A DNA stretch of 64,000 bases from Merluccius polli (GCA_030340625.1 JAOPHQ010003128.1:186001-250000), one strand, 5' to 3'; numbered from the stretch's first letter, positions 10,988 to 21,539 are shown. Notes: a model not told the origin generated them from the sequence alone. Program-made: numbers and translations.

Positions 10988-12121
10988 TTAGATGGCCAAG
11001 TTCATGACAGTAAAAACACTCCCGTCCTCCCTAGAGCGTAAAGGTAGCGAAACTGACTTGCGAAACTGAGTGGTGGGAGAGGTAGAGAACACATGAGCGG
11101 GCTTGTGGGTCAGTACAAACTCGTCCGCTAATACAGCTGCCTGGGAGAGTGACATCACTTTTTGCTCATTCAAGTACGTTACTATGCGTTCGGATACACT
11201 ACTCTTAAATTCCTCCAGCAGGACTAATTCTCGAAGAGAGGAAAAATCTGTAGTTTTAGTGGCGGTGCACCACCGATCAAACAAGGTGGCCTTCTCTCGA
11301 GCAAACTCCATGAAAGTACGATCAGGAGACTTTTTGCAACTCCTAAATTTTTGTCTATAAGCCTCAGGCACTAACTCATACGCACGAAGAACAGTGTTTT
11401 TAACAATTTCGTAATCTAGACTGTCCTCCAATGAAATGGACGCCAACACCTCTTGAGCTTTACCAGACAGTTTACACTGAAGCAAGAGGGGCCACACCTC
11501 TTTAGGCCACTGCATAGAAACTGCGATGCGTTCAAACACACCAAAATAAGAATCGATTTCCGACTCCCGGAACTGCGGAACCAAAGCCATTTGTTTAGTC
11601 ACATCCAATGTGCAAAATGAGCTAGCTAGTGGAGAAGAGAGGGTGGTTTGGGGTGAACGTGCTGCACTTGCAGCCTCCAATTCCAACCTCCGTAGTTTCA
11701 CCTCCTTCTCCGCCTCAATCCGACGAATCTCCAGCTGGTGCTCACGCTCAGCTTGCCTCTCTCCACTCTCAGCCTCCATATGCAAGCGGGCCAACCTTAC
11801 CTTCAGACGGGCGTCCGGAGACGACATTGATAAGGTAGGCGACACCGGATTAAAGCGCGGTAAAGTAGCGGGTGGCTTAGCCTCTGCCCCAGCCTGTATG
11901 TCCGCACTGGCATCACTACAAGGAGAAACCACCGTCAAACCAAGCACCGCCTTGCCCACCAGCATATCCACGACACACTCCTTAAGTCTCGCTTTGATCA
12001 GGGCCCCCTGAACTGGAAACCCAAAATGAGCCGCTATGGCATATAAATCAGCCTTCCGACATCTGTCAATTCGATCCATAGACGGATCAGCCAAAAAGAC
12101 ACCCAAATCAAAAGCCTCCAT
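10988..12121 (-). CDS. Gmr1-like gag
   Basis: 377 codons starting about 115 bases inside the primer-binding site. An N-terminal helical region (MEAFDLGVFL) is followed by a long charged coiled coil (LHMEAESGERQAEREHQLEI and beyond, about residues 110-155). A capsid-like helical domain ends with a segment resembling the SCAN domain (FREKATLFDRW, LVLLEEFKSSVSERIVTYL). SCAN domains are known to derive from Gmr1-like gag capsids. The frame ends without a nucleocapsid, but the plus-one frame at about 10985-11030 encodes CFYCHELGHLIADC, a perfect CCHC zinc knuckle that runs into the protease frame. A one-base loss in the G run near 11029 is the simplest explanation. Confidence 0.9.
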   Translation of the reverse strand: MEAFDLGVFLADPSMDRIDRCRKADLYAIAAHFGFPVQGALIKARLKECVVDMLVGKAVLGLTVVSPCSDASADIQAGAEAKPPATLPRFNPVSPTLSMSSPDARLKVRLARLHMEAESGERQAEREHQLEIRRIEAEKEVKLRRLELEAASAARSPQTTLSSPLASSFCTLDVTKQMALVPQFRESEIDSYFGVFERIAVSMQWPKEVWPLLLQCKLSGKAQEVLASISLEDSLDYEIVKNTVLRAYELVPEAYRQKFRSCKKSPDRTFMEFAREKATLFDRWCTATKTTDFSSLRELVLLEEFKSSVSERIVTYLNEQKVMSLSQAAVLADEFVLTHKPAHVFSTSPTTQFRKSVSLPLRSREDGSVFTVMNLAI

Positions 12122-12236
12122 AACGAGCCCTACAAAAACAACTACTGCCTATCCTATACACACAAACCAGCTACACTATGCGCACACCTGCACCGAACAA
12201 CTCACAGCCAGCCCGACGTGGAGTCCTACAATGAAG

Positions 12237-12254
12237 ATCCCGGACGAGCCCCCA
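12237..12254 (-). promoter_or_regulatory. primer-binding site, tRNA-Pro type
   Basis: On the minus strand TGGGGGCTCGTCCGGGAT lies four bases inside the 5' LTR. This 18-mer is the well-known tRNA-Pro complementary site used by many gammaretroviruses, so tRNA-Pro is inferred as the reverse-transcription primer. Confidence 0.85.
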
Positions 12255-12258
12255 AATA

Positions 12259-12815
12259 TGTTACGGCTCCAGGATGTTAGCTTGCTACGTCTAGGGGGGG
12301 GAAAGTAGGGGAACCATAACATATGCTGCTGTTAGACTGACTGGGAGGACAAGAAAGGTACATAAGTGTATTTATTTTGTTTCGCCCAGGGGAATAGGGA
12401 ACTATAAGCGGAGCCAAATCAAAGAAAACAAGATAAAGTGACAACTAACTAGTGCACACATACAACCTAACTAATACATACAGAGGGTGGCCCCGCTCCT
12501 AACCTGATGTGATAACAAAGTAAATCTACGTGATGGTAGTGTAAACCCAAGGGTATCTTACCTATTCCCCTAAACCCCTACGGCATCTCAAAACACAAGG
12601 CAACAGCCATGGCACAACCAAACACACATGCAGACAATGGCATCTTACAATGGTGACAAAACAGGTGCAAGTTATCAAGGCCAGATGACACTGATTGGCC
12701 AACAGACAGCTCCCAGATTGGACAGGGGGTTGGACGATGGTGGAGGAACAGCCAATGGTGTGAGACCTACAGAGAACGAGAGGGGAGACACAGGAAAACA
12801 ACCACACTCGTAACA
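12259..12815 (-). repeat. 5' LTR of the Gmr1-like element
   Basis: 557 bp, starting TGTTACGGCTCC and ending CTCGTAACA. It lacks the 21-base and 6-base segments present in the other LTR and differs otherwise by only a few substitutions. Confidence 0.95.
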
Positions 12816-13400
12816 GGTGCCGTCTACCAGCCCATCATCATTGCTATAGTGGAGGCAGCAGCATCTGTAGGGCTTCATGTCATTAACGTCACAAGTGACA
12901 TGGGGAGCCCCAATAGAGCAATGTGGCGAGCTTTTGGGGTGACGTGTGATAAACCCTGGACTCCACATCCCATACAGCCACACCGGCGGCTCTATTTCAT
13001 GGCAGATGTCCCACATCTGGTAATGTAACTTGAAGAGCACCCTTGTCCGTGGTCAGACCATCACCGTTCCACAAGCTGTGGTGAACAAAGAGCACCTACT
13101 GTCCAGTGTGGTGTCTGTTGGTCCCTTACAGGATCTGGTGTCCTACCAAGAGGGTATGGCACTAAAGCTGGCTCCCAACCGCTCCAGGGCCATCTTGGAG
13201 CCTAACCACTTCGAAAAGATGAAAGTTAGCTCAGCCATGCACATCTTCAAGTGAGTGGACAAGTGCTGCCTTAAAGTACCTGGTAGAGGAGGAGCGTCGT
13301 GAATCAAACCTCACCACATCATGGTTCCTGGAGAAGATGGACCACTGGTTTGACCTTATGTCGTCCCGCCACGTTGTGACTGCCCTCTCTCGGTTCAGAA
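12816..13400 (+). pseudogene. P-element/THAP9-like transposase, downstream fragment
   Basis: Continues the transposase broken at 6828. One frame encodes VYQPIIIAIVEAAASVGLHV, a segment ending VTSDMGSPNRAMWRAFGV (catalytic-region Asp), and a FMADVPHL motif typical of P-element transposases. After a frame change the text reads LVSYQEGMALKLAPNRSRA and HFEKMKVSSAMHIF. After another, one sees SALKYLVEEERRE-like and HWFDLMSSRHVVTALSRF-like text near 13260-13400. At least two frameshifts make it non-functional. The first five bases are the target duplication of the retrotransposon. The C-terminal end of the protein was not found beyond 13400. Confidence 0.8.
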
Positions 13401-13418
13401 TAAAATAAATAAAATGCA

Positions 13419-13442
13419 TTATTATTATTATTATTATTATTG
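13419..13442. repeat. (TTA)n microsatellite
   Basis: About eight TTA/ATT units following the transposase remnant. Confidence 0.9.
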
Positions 13443-14081
13443 TTATAGTAATAGTTATAGCAGCAGCAGAAGTAAAACAGCTAGCATTTAAGTAATAGTA
13501 GCAGTAATAGCATTGGAATTTAATATTAGCATTAGTGGTAGTATTTTGGAAATGTTTTAAAACCTAACAAAAGAAAATTTACATAATGTCACCTGACAAC
13601 AAAAGGTTAAAGGACTTTAGTGAAATTATCACGTTAATTACCTCACGTTAGCCTCCGTTGCCAAGCTTTCAGTTAGGTCCCTAAATCCATTTAGGGACCT
13701 AACTGACCTAACTTTACATTTTTAACATCAACATCGACATTTCATGCAAACCAAATGTAAAAATAACGATGTCTAAGAGTATACCTCTTGATAGCTAATG
13801 CTTGTAAAAAAACGTTTAAAATGCTGTTGTTTCATCAACTTACCAGTAATTGTCCGAGGTGGAGTGTCTGATTATATTTTCATCAAAGGTAATTCTGTAT
13901 TAAAATTACTAGATAAGCAAATGCCATTACAGTCTATGAAACATAGGAAGTATGCGTATGAAAAGAAAACAGTAACCAGAAAGTTGCGCACGTAAAGCCT
14001 GCGCCGGTCTGCTGCTGCTGCCTACACGTCACTACACTGAGGATTCCATCAGTCCTAGATCCTGGAATTTTGTGCTGCGAC
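13443..14081. other. non-coding stretch with one hairpin
   Basis: No gene seen. It contains the short perfect palindrome at 13671-13704, annotated separately, and otherwise unassigned AT-rich sequence. Confidence 0.5.
13671..13704. repeat. 16-bp perfect inverted repeat, 2-base loop
   Basis: AGTTAGGTCCCTAAAT, then CC, then the exact reverse complement. It could form a hairpin, or could be abutting terminal repeats of a small element. No target duplication is visible. Confidence 0.85.
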
Positions 14082-14447
14082 TAGGGATGGGGATCGAAAC
14101 CGGGTTCCATCAAGGACCCGGTTCCACTTTTTTCAAAACCCGAAAATCAATAACGTTTGGGCTTATCGGCACTATCGAGTCTCGTCGTTTTCTTTTTTTT
14201 CTCCCGTAGGTCCTGTAATTGTTATTGTGTGTCCCTCGAGTCGCGTCACGGGGGGTGTGGGGGGGGCGCGATCGTAAGCCACCCCGGACCTACGACCGAC
14301 GGGGGGGGGGGGGGGGGGCGCAGGTAGACACCGCTAGACATACGGGACTCATACCGGTGATCGCGGCTTTAGTTCCCCGTGTCTGATCGCTGTAATTCGG
14401 AGCGTGAATATCGGTTGAATATCTAATATCTTTCTAACTTTGAAAAA
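14082..14447 (+). mobile_element. hAT-type non-autonomous element, left part
   Basis: Starts TAGGGATGGGGATCGA, close to the terminal repeat of the hAT copy at 23605. From 14354 it is nearly identical to 23725 onward (CCGGTGATCGCGG up to CACTTTAGTATT). The copy is interrupted at 14448-14463 by an L1 and resumes at 20135. The segment 14082-14353 differs from the other copy and contains long G runs (about 14301-14318), so its membership in the same element is less certain. Confidence 0.65.
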
Positions 14448-14859
14448 CACTTTAGTATTTTTTTTATTTTTTATTTATGATTTATTTGTAGAAATTTTTC
14501 ATACGAGACTCAGAGTTCAGTAGTCCTCACAGATAAGAAATGGGAAGATTACATGACAGTCAAATGGTGAGGATACACAATACTGCATTCTGTAAAGACC
14601 GTAAATAAGGGAACAAAAACATACATAATAGTAAAGAAAACAATATATAAACAATCATAATGATAATAATAATAAATAAATAAATATTGCTGCATGCTAC
14701 TAATAAGTGCTATCAATAAGGGTAGTTGAAACAGGACATTGGTGCATTGTAGAGGCGAATCAATCACTGACGGTGGTATCTAATTGAAGAGACTTAACAT
14801 GTTCTAAGAAGGGTTCCCAGACCTTACAGAACTTAGAAGAGGTACCACGCAAAGAATAT

Positions 14860-17800
14860 TTAATTTTTTTCCAATCTCATAAAATGAAGGACGTCCCTAA
14901 TCCATTGAGAGTGGGAGGGGGGGTGGGAGTTCTTCCAGTGTAGCAACATAACGCGTCTCGCTAAGAGTGATAGAAAGGCCACAAGTTCACAGAAGTAGGA
15001 TGGAAGTGAATGGCCAAAAGGTAGGACACCAAACAAGGCCACTAATGGTGAGGGACAGATGTTAGTAGAAGTAGTGGCTGATAGAGTGTCGAAAAAACCC
15101 TTCCAGAACGACGCAAGGACAGGACAAGCCCAGAACATATGGCCAAGACTGGCCGGTCCTAGTTGGCACCGGTCACAGCCAGAGTCTACACCCGGAAATA
15201 TACGAGCCAGTTTACTTTTGGACCAATGGACCCTGTGCACTACTTTGCATTGTATTATTCCATGCCGGGCACAGACCGAGGATGAGTGTACCCATTTCAG
15301 AGCATGCTCCCATACCGCAGGGTCTATCTCTATGTTAAGATCAGCCGACCATGCAGCGCGTATGGCATCAGAGTCTGAGGATTGGTGCGCAAGAAGAGTG
15401 TGGTAAATCCTTGATATTGTTCCTTTCTGGTAGGGGTTAATTTTAAAGATGGTGTCAATAAGTGTGGGAGACGGTATAGTGGGGAAACTGGGAAATTGGT
15501 TACGTACAAAATCTCTTATCTGCAAGTACCTGAAAAAATGGGTTAAAGGCAAGTTGTAAGCCTGTGCTAACTGACCAAAAGAAGCGAATTTACCATCAAT
15601 GTAAAGATGGTTAAAGGATGAAATTCCTTTTTCTCTCCATATTAAGAAAGCATTATCAATGGTGGATGGAGTGAACAGGGGATTAGAGTAGACAGGAGCC
15701 AGACCAGGTATAGATTGCAGCGTAAAGTGTTGTTTAAATTGTGTCCAGATTTTAAGACAGTTTCTCACAACAATACTATCTGAGTGCACAGATGGTGATA
15801 TAGTCGTGGGAAAGCACAGAAGGGACATCAAAGATGATGAACCACATGAGGTCTCCTCAACCTGTAGCCAGGCGGGGGGTTGGTCCTTAGTGTAACAGCA
15901 GTGTAACATGGCTCTAATGTTTGCAGCCCAGTAATGGAGTAAGAAGCAGGGGAGGGCTAGACCACCCAAGTCCTTAGGTTTTTGTAAAGTGTCTTTTTTT
16001 ATTCTAGGGGGCTTCTTGTTCCATAAAAATTGAGAGATTGTGTGGTCAAGTGAGTGAAAGAAACGTTTAGTGAGGAAAATGGGTATATACATTGGAAGAG
16101 ATATAGAAATTTGGGGAGCACATTCATTTTGACACAGTTTATCCGCCCAGCAAGAGAGAGAGGCAAAAGAGACCACCGCTGAAGATCCCGAGTCAGCTTC
16201 ACCAGAAGAGGGGAGAAATTACATTTATATAAGTCTGGGTAGTTTTTGGTTATACAGACACCCAAGTATTTAATATGTTCAAGAGATGTTTTGAAAGGTA
16301 GGTCAGATAATGGATATGACATGGCTGCAGCATTAACTGGCATTAATTCACTTTTTTGGAAATTTAGTTTGTAGCCTGAGATTTGACCAAACTCCTGCAG
16401 TAAGTTTAAGACAAGGGGGAAAGCTCTGTCTAAGTCAGAGACAAAGAGTAAGAGGTCATCCGCAAACAGGGACACTTTATGTTCAACGCCACCCCTTAAA
16501 ATGCCTGGTATCTGACTGGACCTTAGGGCTACTGCCAATGGTTCAATAGCAATGGCGAACAAGAGTGGAGAAAGTGGACACCCCTGACGGGTCCCGCGCT
16601 TGAGAGGAAAGTAGTCAGAGTAATCATTGTTCGTGCGTACACGAGCTTGGGGGGATGTATATAAAAGCCTAATCCAGGATATGAAGGTACTACCAAAGCC
16701 AAAGCGTTTTAACACAGAACAAATAGGACCATTCTACACGGTCAAATGCCTTCTCTGCATCCATGGAAATAACCACCTCAGGGGCATCAGAGGGTGTCGG
16801 TGCATAAACAATATCAAATAGACGTCTAACATTATGGAAAGAGTGTCTGTCTTTAACAAACCCTGTTTGGTCGGTACCTATGATGGTTGGCATCACAGTC
16901 TCCAGGCGCCTAGCCAACATTTGGGCCAAGAGTTTGACATCTGCACAAAGCAGGGAGATGGGGCGGTAGTTGCCACAAGAGAGTGGGTCTTTGTCCTTTT
17001 TTAAAAGGAGAGAAATGGTGGCCTGTCTTAACGTGGGAGGAAGAGTGCCATTTTGCATAGATTCATTGAACATGTTAAGTAAAATTGGAGCCAATTGATC
17101 TGAGAATGTCTTATACAGTTCAGCCGGGAGACCGTCAGGGCCTGGGCATTTACCATTCTGCATCAGCAGTAAAGCACTACTGAGTTCACCAATTGAAAGG
17201 GGTTCATCCAGTCTAGATGCTGTTGCACTGTCAATGGAGGAAATCTCTAAAGAGTTAAAAAAATGATCGTACTGTTTCTCATCCGCCACACATTCAGAGG
17301 TGTATAATTTGGCATAGAAGTCTCTGAAATGGTTGTTAATTGCCTGTGGAACAATAGTTGTGCCCTCGGTGGTACTAATCTGAGTTATGTGTTGTGATGA
17401 AGATGCTTGGCGGGTTTGGTGAGCAAGCAGTTTACTAGGTTTATCTCCAAACTCTGAAGCTTCATTGGAGGCCAGGAGATCAAATTCAGCCTTTTTCAGG
17501 AGTAGTTCTTTAGAAAGATCTGCATTGGGTGAGTCCACACATTTAGATTGAAGTTCTGATATATCTCTCGCAAGGCTAGCGCTTTTCTCTGAGGTAATCT
17601 TTTTCTGATACACTGAGTAAGCTATTATCTCTCCTCTCAGGTAAGCTTTGCATGCCTCCCAGATGGCTGCTGCCGATGTGTCTGGGTTTACATTGGTAGA
17701 GATATAAAGATCAGTGCGGTTCTTAATAGTCAAAACAAAGTTTGAGTCAGAGAGCAATAAGGAGTTAAAGCGCCAGGGGGATCTTGTCACAGATCTACCA

Positions 17801-18544
17801 GGAAGAGAGATATCGACAATCACTGTTGCATGGTCAGATATCACAATGGGATTGTAGATGCATGAACTGACAGATGGTAGGAGTTTGCTATCAATGAGAA
17901 AATAATCAATACGGGAGAATGTGCCATGGACAGGAGAGAAGAAAGAAAACTGTAGTACTAGGATTGAAGAAGCGCCAGGCATCTGTGACTGCATATTGTT
18001 CCATAAATATCTGAATTACTTTTGACGATTTAGATAGACCAACGGGCCTATTGGATGATCGATCAAGTGAGGGGTCAAGACAACAATTGAAATCACCAGC
18101 AAGAATTAGTTGGTGGGAGTTTAAGTCGGAGAGAGAAAAAAATAAGTTTTTGAAAAAATTATCATTGTCCCAATTTGGGCCATACACATTTGCCAGAATC
18201 AGGCTATTTCCTCCTATTTTGCCTGTGATGATGACATAGCGCCCATTTGTGTCAGACACCACTTTGGTCACAGAGAATGGCACTGATTTGTGAATGAGAA
18301 TTGCAACCCCCCGGGCTTTACTTGAAAAAGAGGAGTGAAATAGTTGGCCCACCCACCCCCTCTGGAGTTTAAGGTGATCCGAAGGCAGAAGGTGAGTTTC
18401 TTGTAAAAAGGCTATTTTCGTGTTTAAATGTGTAAGATGGTTGAACACTTTATTACGTTTGACAGGGGAGTTCATACCCTTCACATTCCAACTCACAAAT
18501 CTTAAGGCGCCACCTGGTGTGCGCATGGTATTTGTGTTCGCCAT
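14860..18544 (-). pseudogene. L1 ORF2: endonuclease and reverse transcriptase
   Basis: Encodes the target-primed reverse transcription enzyme in four frame-shifted pieces (breaks near 17950, 16700 and 16100). Endonuclease motifs: FVSWNVKGMNSPVKRNKV, FLQETHLLPSDH, LANVYGPNWD, LAGDFNC and, after the break, VISDHATVIVDI. RT motifs: GKCPGPDGLPAELYKTF, NYRPISLLCADVKLLAQML, VISMDAEKAFDRVEW, GTRQGCPLSPLLFAIAIEPL and FADDLLLFVSD (active site). The C-terminal part has a zinc-knuckle-like CDRCQLGPASLGHMFWAC. The order matches L1-clade LINEs of fish. Catalytic residues are present, but the shifts make it a pseudogene. Confidence 0.93.
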
Positions 18545-19509
18545 TATGTGATAGGGTAATTCTAAGGGTGTATGTCAATACCAGTCATCATCTCGCTTGC
18601 CAAAGACAACGCTACCTGCTCCCATCCCAGCACCGGAGATGAAAGCACTTGACAAAGTGGAGCACCTAAAGTTATAAGAGCAGCATGCACGCAACGGAAA
18701 AGAAAATACACATAAAACACAACAAAACTAACTGAGGTTACGTTAACCCGAGACCCAACCCCACCCCCCCCTCCCCAAAATCCAAGCTACTGCATTCACA
18801 CACAGCAACATGGAGCACTCTGATTCTCTGATCAGCATATTTTACACGCTTCCTAACGTCCACGCGCTGTTCCCACAATAATGGAAGTATACAAAACTAT
18901 AAACATCTCAATATGCTAATACACAAAAAGAAAACTGTTGCAACAGGTATAAACAGGCTCACATTTAGCAATTGCGCGCCAGCCAAAACATTGTCAGAAA
19001 CCAAACCACCGATCTCGCAAAAACAGGAGGGAAACAAAAAAAAAAGTTCAAGGCGCTGTATACCGGGCGCATATTACGCAAATTCAAGATGCATTAGCCT
19101 AGTTATCAACGGAGCAAAAAATGTCGAGCTAGTGCAAGCCTGTTTCGCCAACGAAACAGAAGCATTGCACTCGCTGGCACTCAAAATGCTAATACACAAA
19201 AAGAAAACAGTTGCAACAGGCATAAACAGGCTCACATTTAGCAATTTCGCGCCAGCCAAAACATTGTCGGAAACCAAACCACTGATCTCGCAAAAACAGG
19301 AGGGAAACAAAAAAAGTTCAAGGCGCTGTATTACGCAAATTACAGATGAATCAGCCTAGTTATCAACGGAGCAAAAGTGTCGAGCTAGTGCAAGCCTGTT
19401 TCGCTAACGAGACAGAAAAGCATTGCACTCGTTGGCACTGCTTGGCACAAATACACACACACATATCAAAGAAATGGGCCACTTACGTACAGGTCATTAA
19501 ATGCAAAGT
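18545..19509 (-). repeat. L1 spacer with 275-bp tandem duplication
   Basis: Between ORF2 and ORF1, a block beginning ATGCTAATACACAAAAAGAA at 18913 recurs at about 19188. Both contain TTGCGCGCCAGCC or TTTCGCGCCAGCC and CAAAAACAGGAGGGAAAC. The second copy is slightly shorter and a third partial end reaches about 19460. Tandem blocks near an L1 5' region often act as promoter monomers. Here the position between the ORFs is odd, and could be internal expansion. Confidence 0.8.
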
Positions 19510-20118
19510 TCAGTCGTTTACGTGATTATCCTTCTTCAAACCAACAAACTGTGTAGCTTCTGTGACGGACGGTAACCATGCCCTCTCTCCACTAGGCAGG
19601 GTGATGCGAAGCTTGGCAGGATAGAGAAGAGCTGGCTTGTACCCAAGCTGGTAGAGCTCAGCCATGCATGTTTTGAACTCGCCGCGTTGCTTCAACAGGT
19701 CGGGGCTGTAGTCATCATATAGGCGAATCTTGTGGCCATTGTAGAGCAGGTCGCCTCTTTTGCGTGTCTCGCGCATAATCAGGTCTTTGACTTTGAACCG
19801 GTGGAACCGTATGATGACTGGTCGTGGTCGCTCGCCTGGAGCAGGTTTTTCAGCCAAGGTTCTATGGGCACGGTCCAGCTCAGGGAGGGAGTCAAGCACC
19901 CTCGCGCCAAAGACATCCAAAAGCATTTGGGAGAAGAAAGTGGATGGACGAGTGCCTTCTATGTTCTCAGGTAGGCCGATTATCCTTATATTTTGTCGCC
20001 TGCTGCGCCCCTCTAGGTCAGCCACCTTGGTCCTAAGAGACTCGTTGTCACGTTGCATGGCAGAGCATGTAACCTCCAGTTGTTGGATGCGGTGGTCAGT
20101 GTCGGTGGCACTGTCTTC
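19510..20118 (-). pseudogene. L1 ORF1 protein, N-terminally truncated
   Basis: Encodes the RNA-binding ORF1p of an L1-type LINE. Visible are a coiled coil (IQQLEVTCSAMQRDNESLRT), the conserved junction RSRRQNIRIIGLPENIEG, the RRM-like core with FGARVLDSLPELDRAHRT and RPVIIRFHRFKVKDLIMR, and a C-terminal domain ending WLPSVTEATQFVGL. Upstream of 20119 the open frame runs into hAT sequence, so the first codons are not L1 and the Met at 20253 is an artefact. Most of the coiled-coil N-terminus is missing through 5' truncation. The part present is in one frame. Confidence 0.88.
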
Positions 20119-20134
20119 CACTTTAGTATTTTTT

Positions 20135-20201
20135 AAGACGATAGTCGCACATCCCTCGTAACTACGCCGTGAAGGTGAACCCTCCCGGACTCCGCTATTA
20201 A
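20135..20201 (+). mobile_element. hAT-type element, middle part
   Basis: AAGACGATAGTCGCACATCC onward matches 23836-23903 almost exactly and continues the left part at 14354-14447 across the L1. It ends at TTAA (20198-20201), where a further element is inserted. Confidence 0.85.
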
Positions 20202-21400
20202 AGGCCATGGTGCAGGTTAAACACCACTTTCGATTAATGGGTACATAAAGCACTCAAGATATGTATATAAAGTTAGAAATGTCTCCAAAATGGTGTTAAA
20301 GTCTAGTTTTTGTCGTTTTTGGTAGCAACGGTTCTTTTTAACACAAATCGGCGATGACGTCACGTGAGTGAGATGTGTGGAAGGAAGCCTCAGCCTTGTA
20401 CTAGAACTATGGCGTCTTCGTTAGAAAATTAAACCTTCACCATGGAAAAATACATACTGCTATTGAAATTATTTTAATACACCACCACAGTAGCGCTATG
20501 CTGCTATAAATGTAATTTCCAGTTTTGATGTCGGGACGTCCCTGGCGGGCGGACATTATTGTTTAACACATTGAACGTGGGGTAACTCTCCCCCCCCCTC
20601 CGGTGTCGTGCCAAAAAGTGATTGTCTGCCAGAATCTGATTTGTGGCGGCGGGAGCGCGCACAGCAGCCCGTTGAGCGGTAGCGCAAAAACGTCTGCTTT
20701 TCTCTGGATTAAACGGCCATAATATGCAGATACACACAACTGTATTATAATGTAATTATAGCAAAGGCACGTGTCTTCGAAAGTTTAACGTTTGTTCTTC
20801 AATCAATTTTTGGCAGGTGAAAATGCCTATTTTGTGTTAATGGTCCTTTAAAATAATTCCAGGGTGTCCTGTGAGCTCCAGTGTTTATATTATGAAGCTT
20901 ATGAATGAGAGCAAGACATATTTAGGCAGAAATCACCTTTGAGTAACTGTATTTGGCCTTCAATCAATTTCTGGCAGACAATCACTTTTTGGCACGACAC
21001 CGGCACCGCTTTACGGGGCGGTACACCTTCGAGCATCAATGCGACGAGTACATCAACTACTGCAAATACTGTTGATAGATTGATAGATAAATACTATATG
21101 TATTTATCTATTTATCTGTATAATCTGCTTAACAATCTCTTACTAGTCTCTCTCTACTCGTCTCTCTCAATGGTCTCAAGGCGGGCTTTGGTCTGTCGTC
21201 TCACCGATGTGACGTCATGCAATGCATTGTGCGGGAAATGAGAATCAATCCCAAACTGCTAAAATAGTAGCTACTTTTTCGTATTATATTACGTTTTGCG
21301 ATACCCAACAACATCTAATACAATTAATAACAGTTTAAATGTTTATTACCAACAAGCAAATACGCAAATTGGTTAGAAAAATAAACCTGCACCACGGCCT
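20202..21400. mobile_element. TTAA-flanked DNA element, Kolobok-like
   Basis: Ends AGGCCATGGTGCAGGTT and AACCTGCACCACGGCCT form imperfect terminal inverted repeats. They are flanked by TTAA on both sides (20198-20201, 21401-21404). The intact hAT copy at 23900 shows the empty site with a single TTAA. TTAA duplications occur in piggyBac and Kolobok; the AGG start favours Kolobok. It encodes no transposase. A further inverted repeat lies inside at 20602-20635 and 20969-21002. Confidence 0.8.
20602..21002. repeat. nested 34-bp inverted repeat pair
   Basis: CGGTGTCGTGCCAAAAAGTG and the following 14 bases at 20602 are the reverse complement of the block ending at 21002. A shorter degenerate copy (TTCAATCAATTTTTGGCAGG) lies near 20799. 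This is probably a small element nested in the TTAA-flanked one. No target duplication was resolved. Confidence 0.7.
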
Positions 21401-21404
21401 TTAA

Positions 21405-21537
21405 CATGAACCGCTCCGCCGGAGGAGCCGCACATCCACACGCACCGGACACCAAAATACAAACACATGTTTTCCATTTGCTTGCTTTTAAATAAAGTTG
21501 TGTGCAGTTATACGGTTAAATACGATTATTAAAAGTG
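21405..21537 (+). mobile_element. hAT-type element, right part
   Basis: ACATGAACCGCTCCGCCGG onward matches 23902-24021. It ends near 21537 without the terminal repeat seen at 24465-24478, so the right end was lost or replaced by the next repeat. Confidence 0.8.
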
Positions 21538-21539
21538 TT

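Larger units (their letters stand above)
6829..12815 (-). mobile_element. Gmr1-like Ty3/gypsy LTR retrotransposon
   Basis: A 5,987-bp element with two LTRs, each TGTTAC...GTAACA, flanked by a perfect 5-bp target duplication GGTGC (6824-6828 and 12816-12820). Read on the minus strand, the order is 5' LTR, primer-binding site, gag, protease, integrase, reverse transcriptase, RNase H, polypurine tract, 3' LTR. Integrase before RT is the copia-like order described for Gmr1-like elements of deuterostomes; ordinary gypsy elements have RT first. The LTRs are nearly identical apart from two short deletions in the right one, so insertion was recent. At least three frame breaks in gag-pol suggest this copy is not autonomous, unless some are sequencing errors in G runs. 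Confidence 0.95.
14464..20118 (-). mobile_element. L1-clade LINE retrotransposon, 5'-truncated
   Basis: The element reads on the minus strand: partial ORF1, a spacer, ORF2, 3' UTR and an A-rich tail (T-rich at 14456-14475 on plus). It is flanked by CACTTTAGTATTTTTT at 14448-14463 and 20119-20134, a 16-bp target duplication. The uninterrupted sequence of that site is visible in the related hAT copy near 23820, confirming insertion into a hAT element. Truncation within ORF1 and frameshifts in ORF2 make it dead on arrival or soon after. Confidence 0.92.

Noticed and set aside
13798..13995. 65-codon open frame after the transposase relic
   Set aside because: No THAP or transposase resemblance, and no continuation of the P-like protein.
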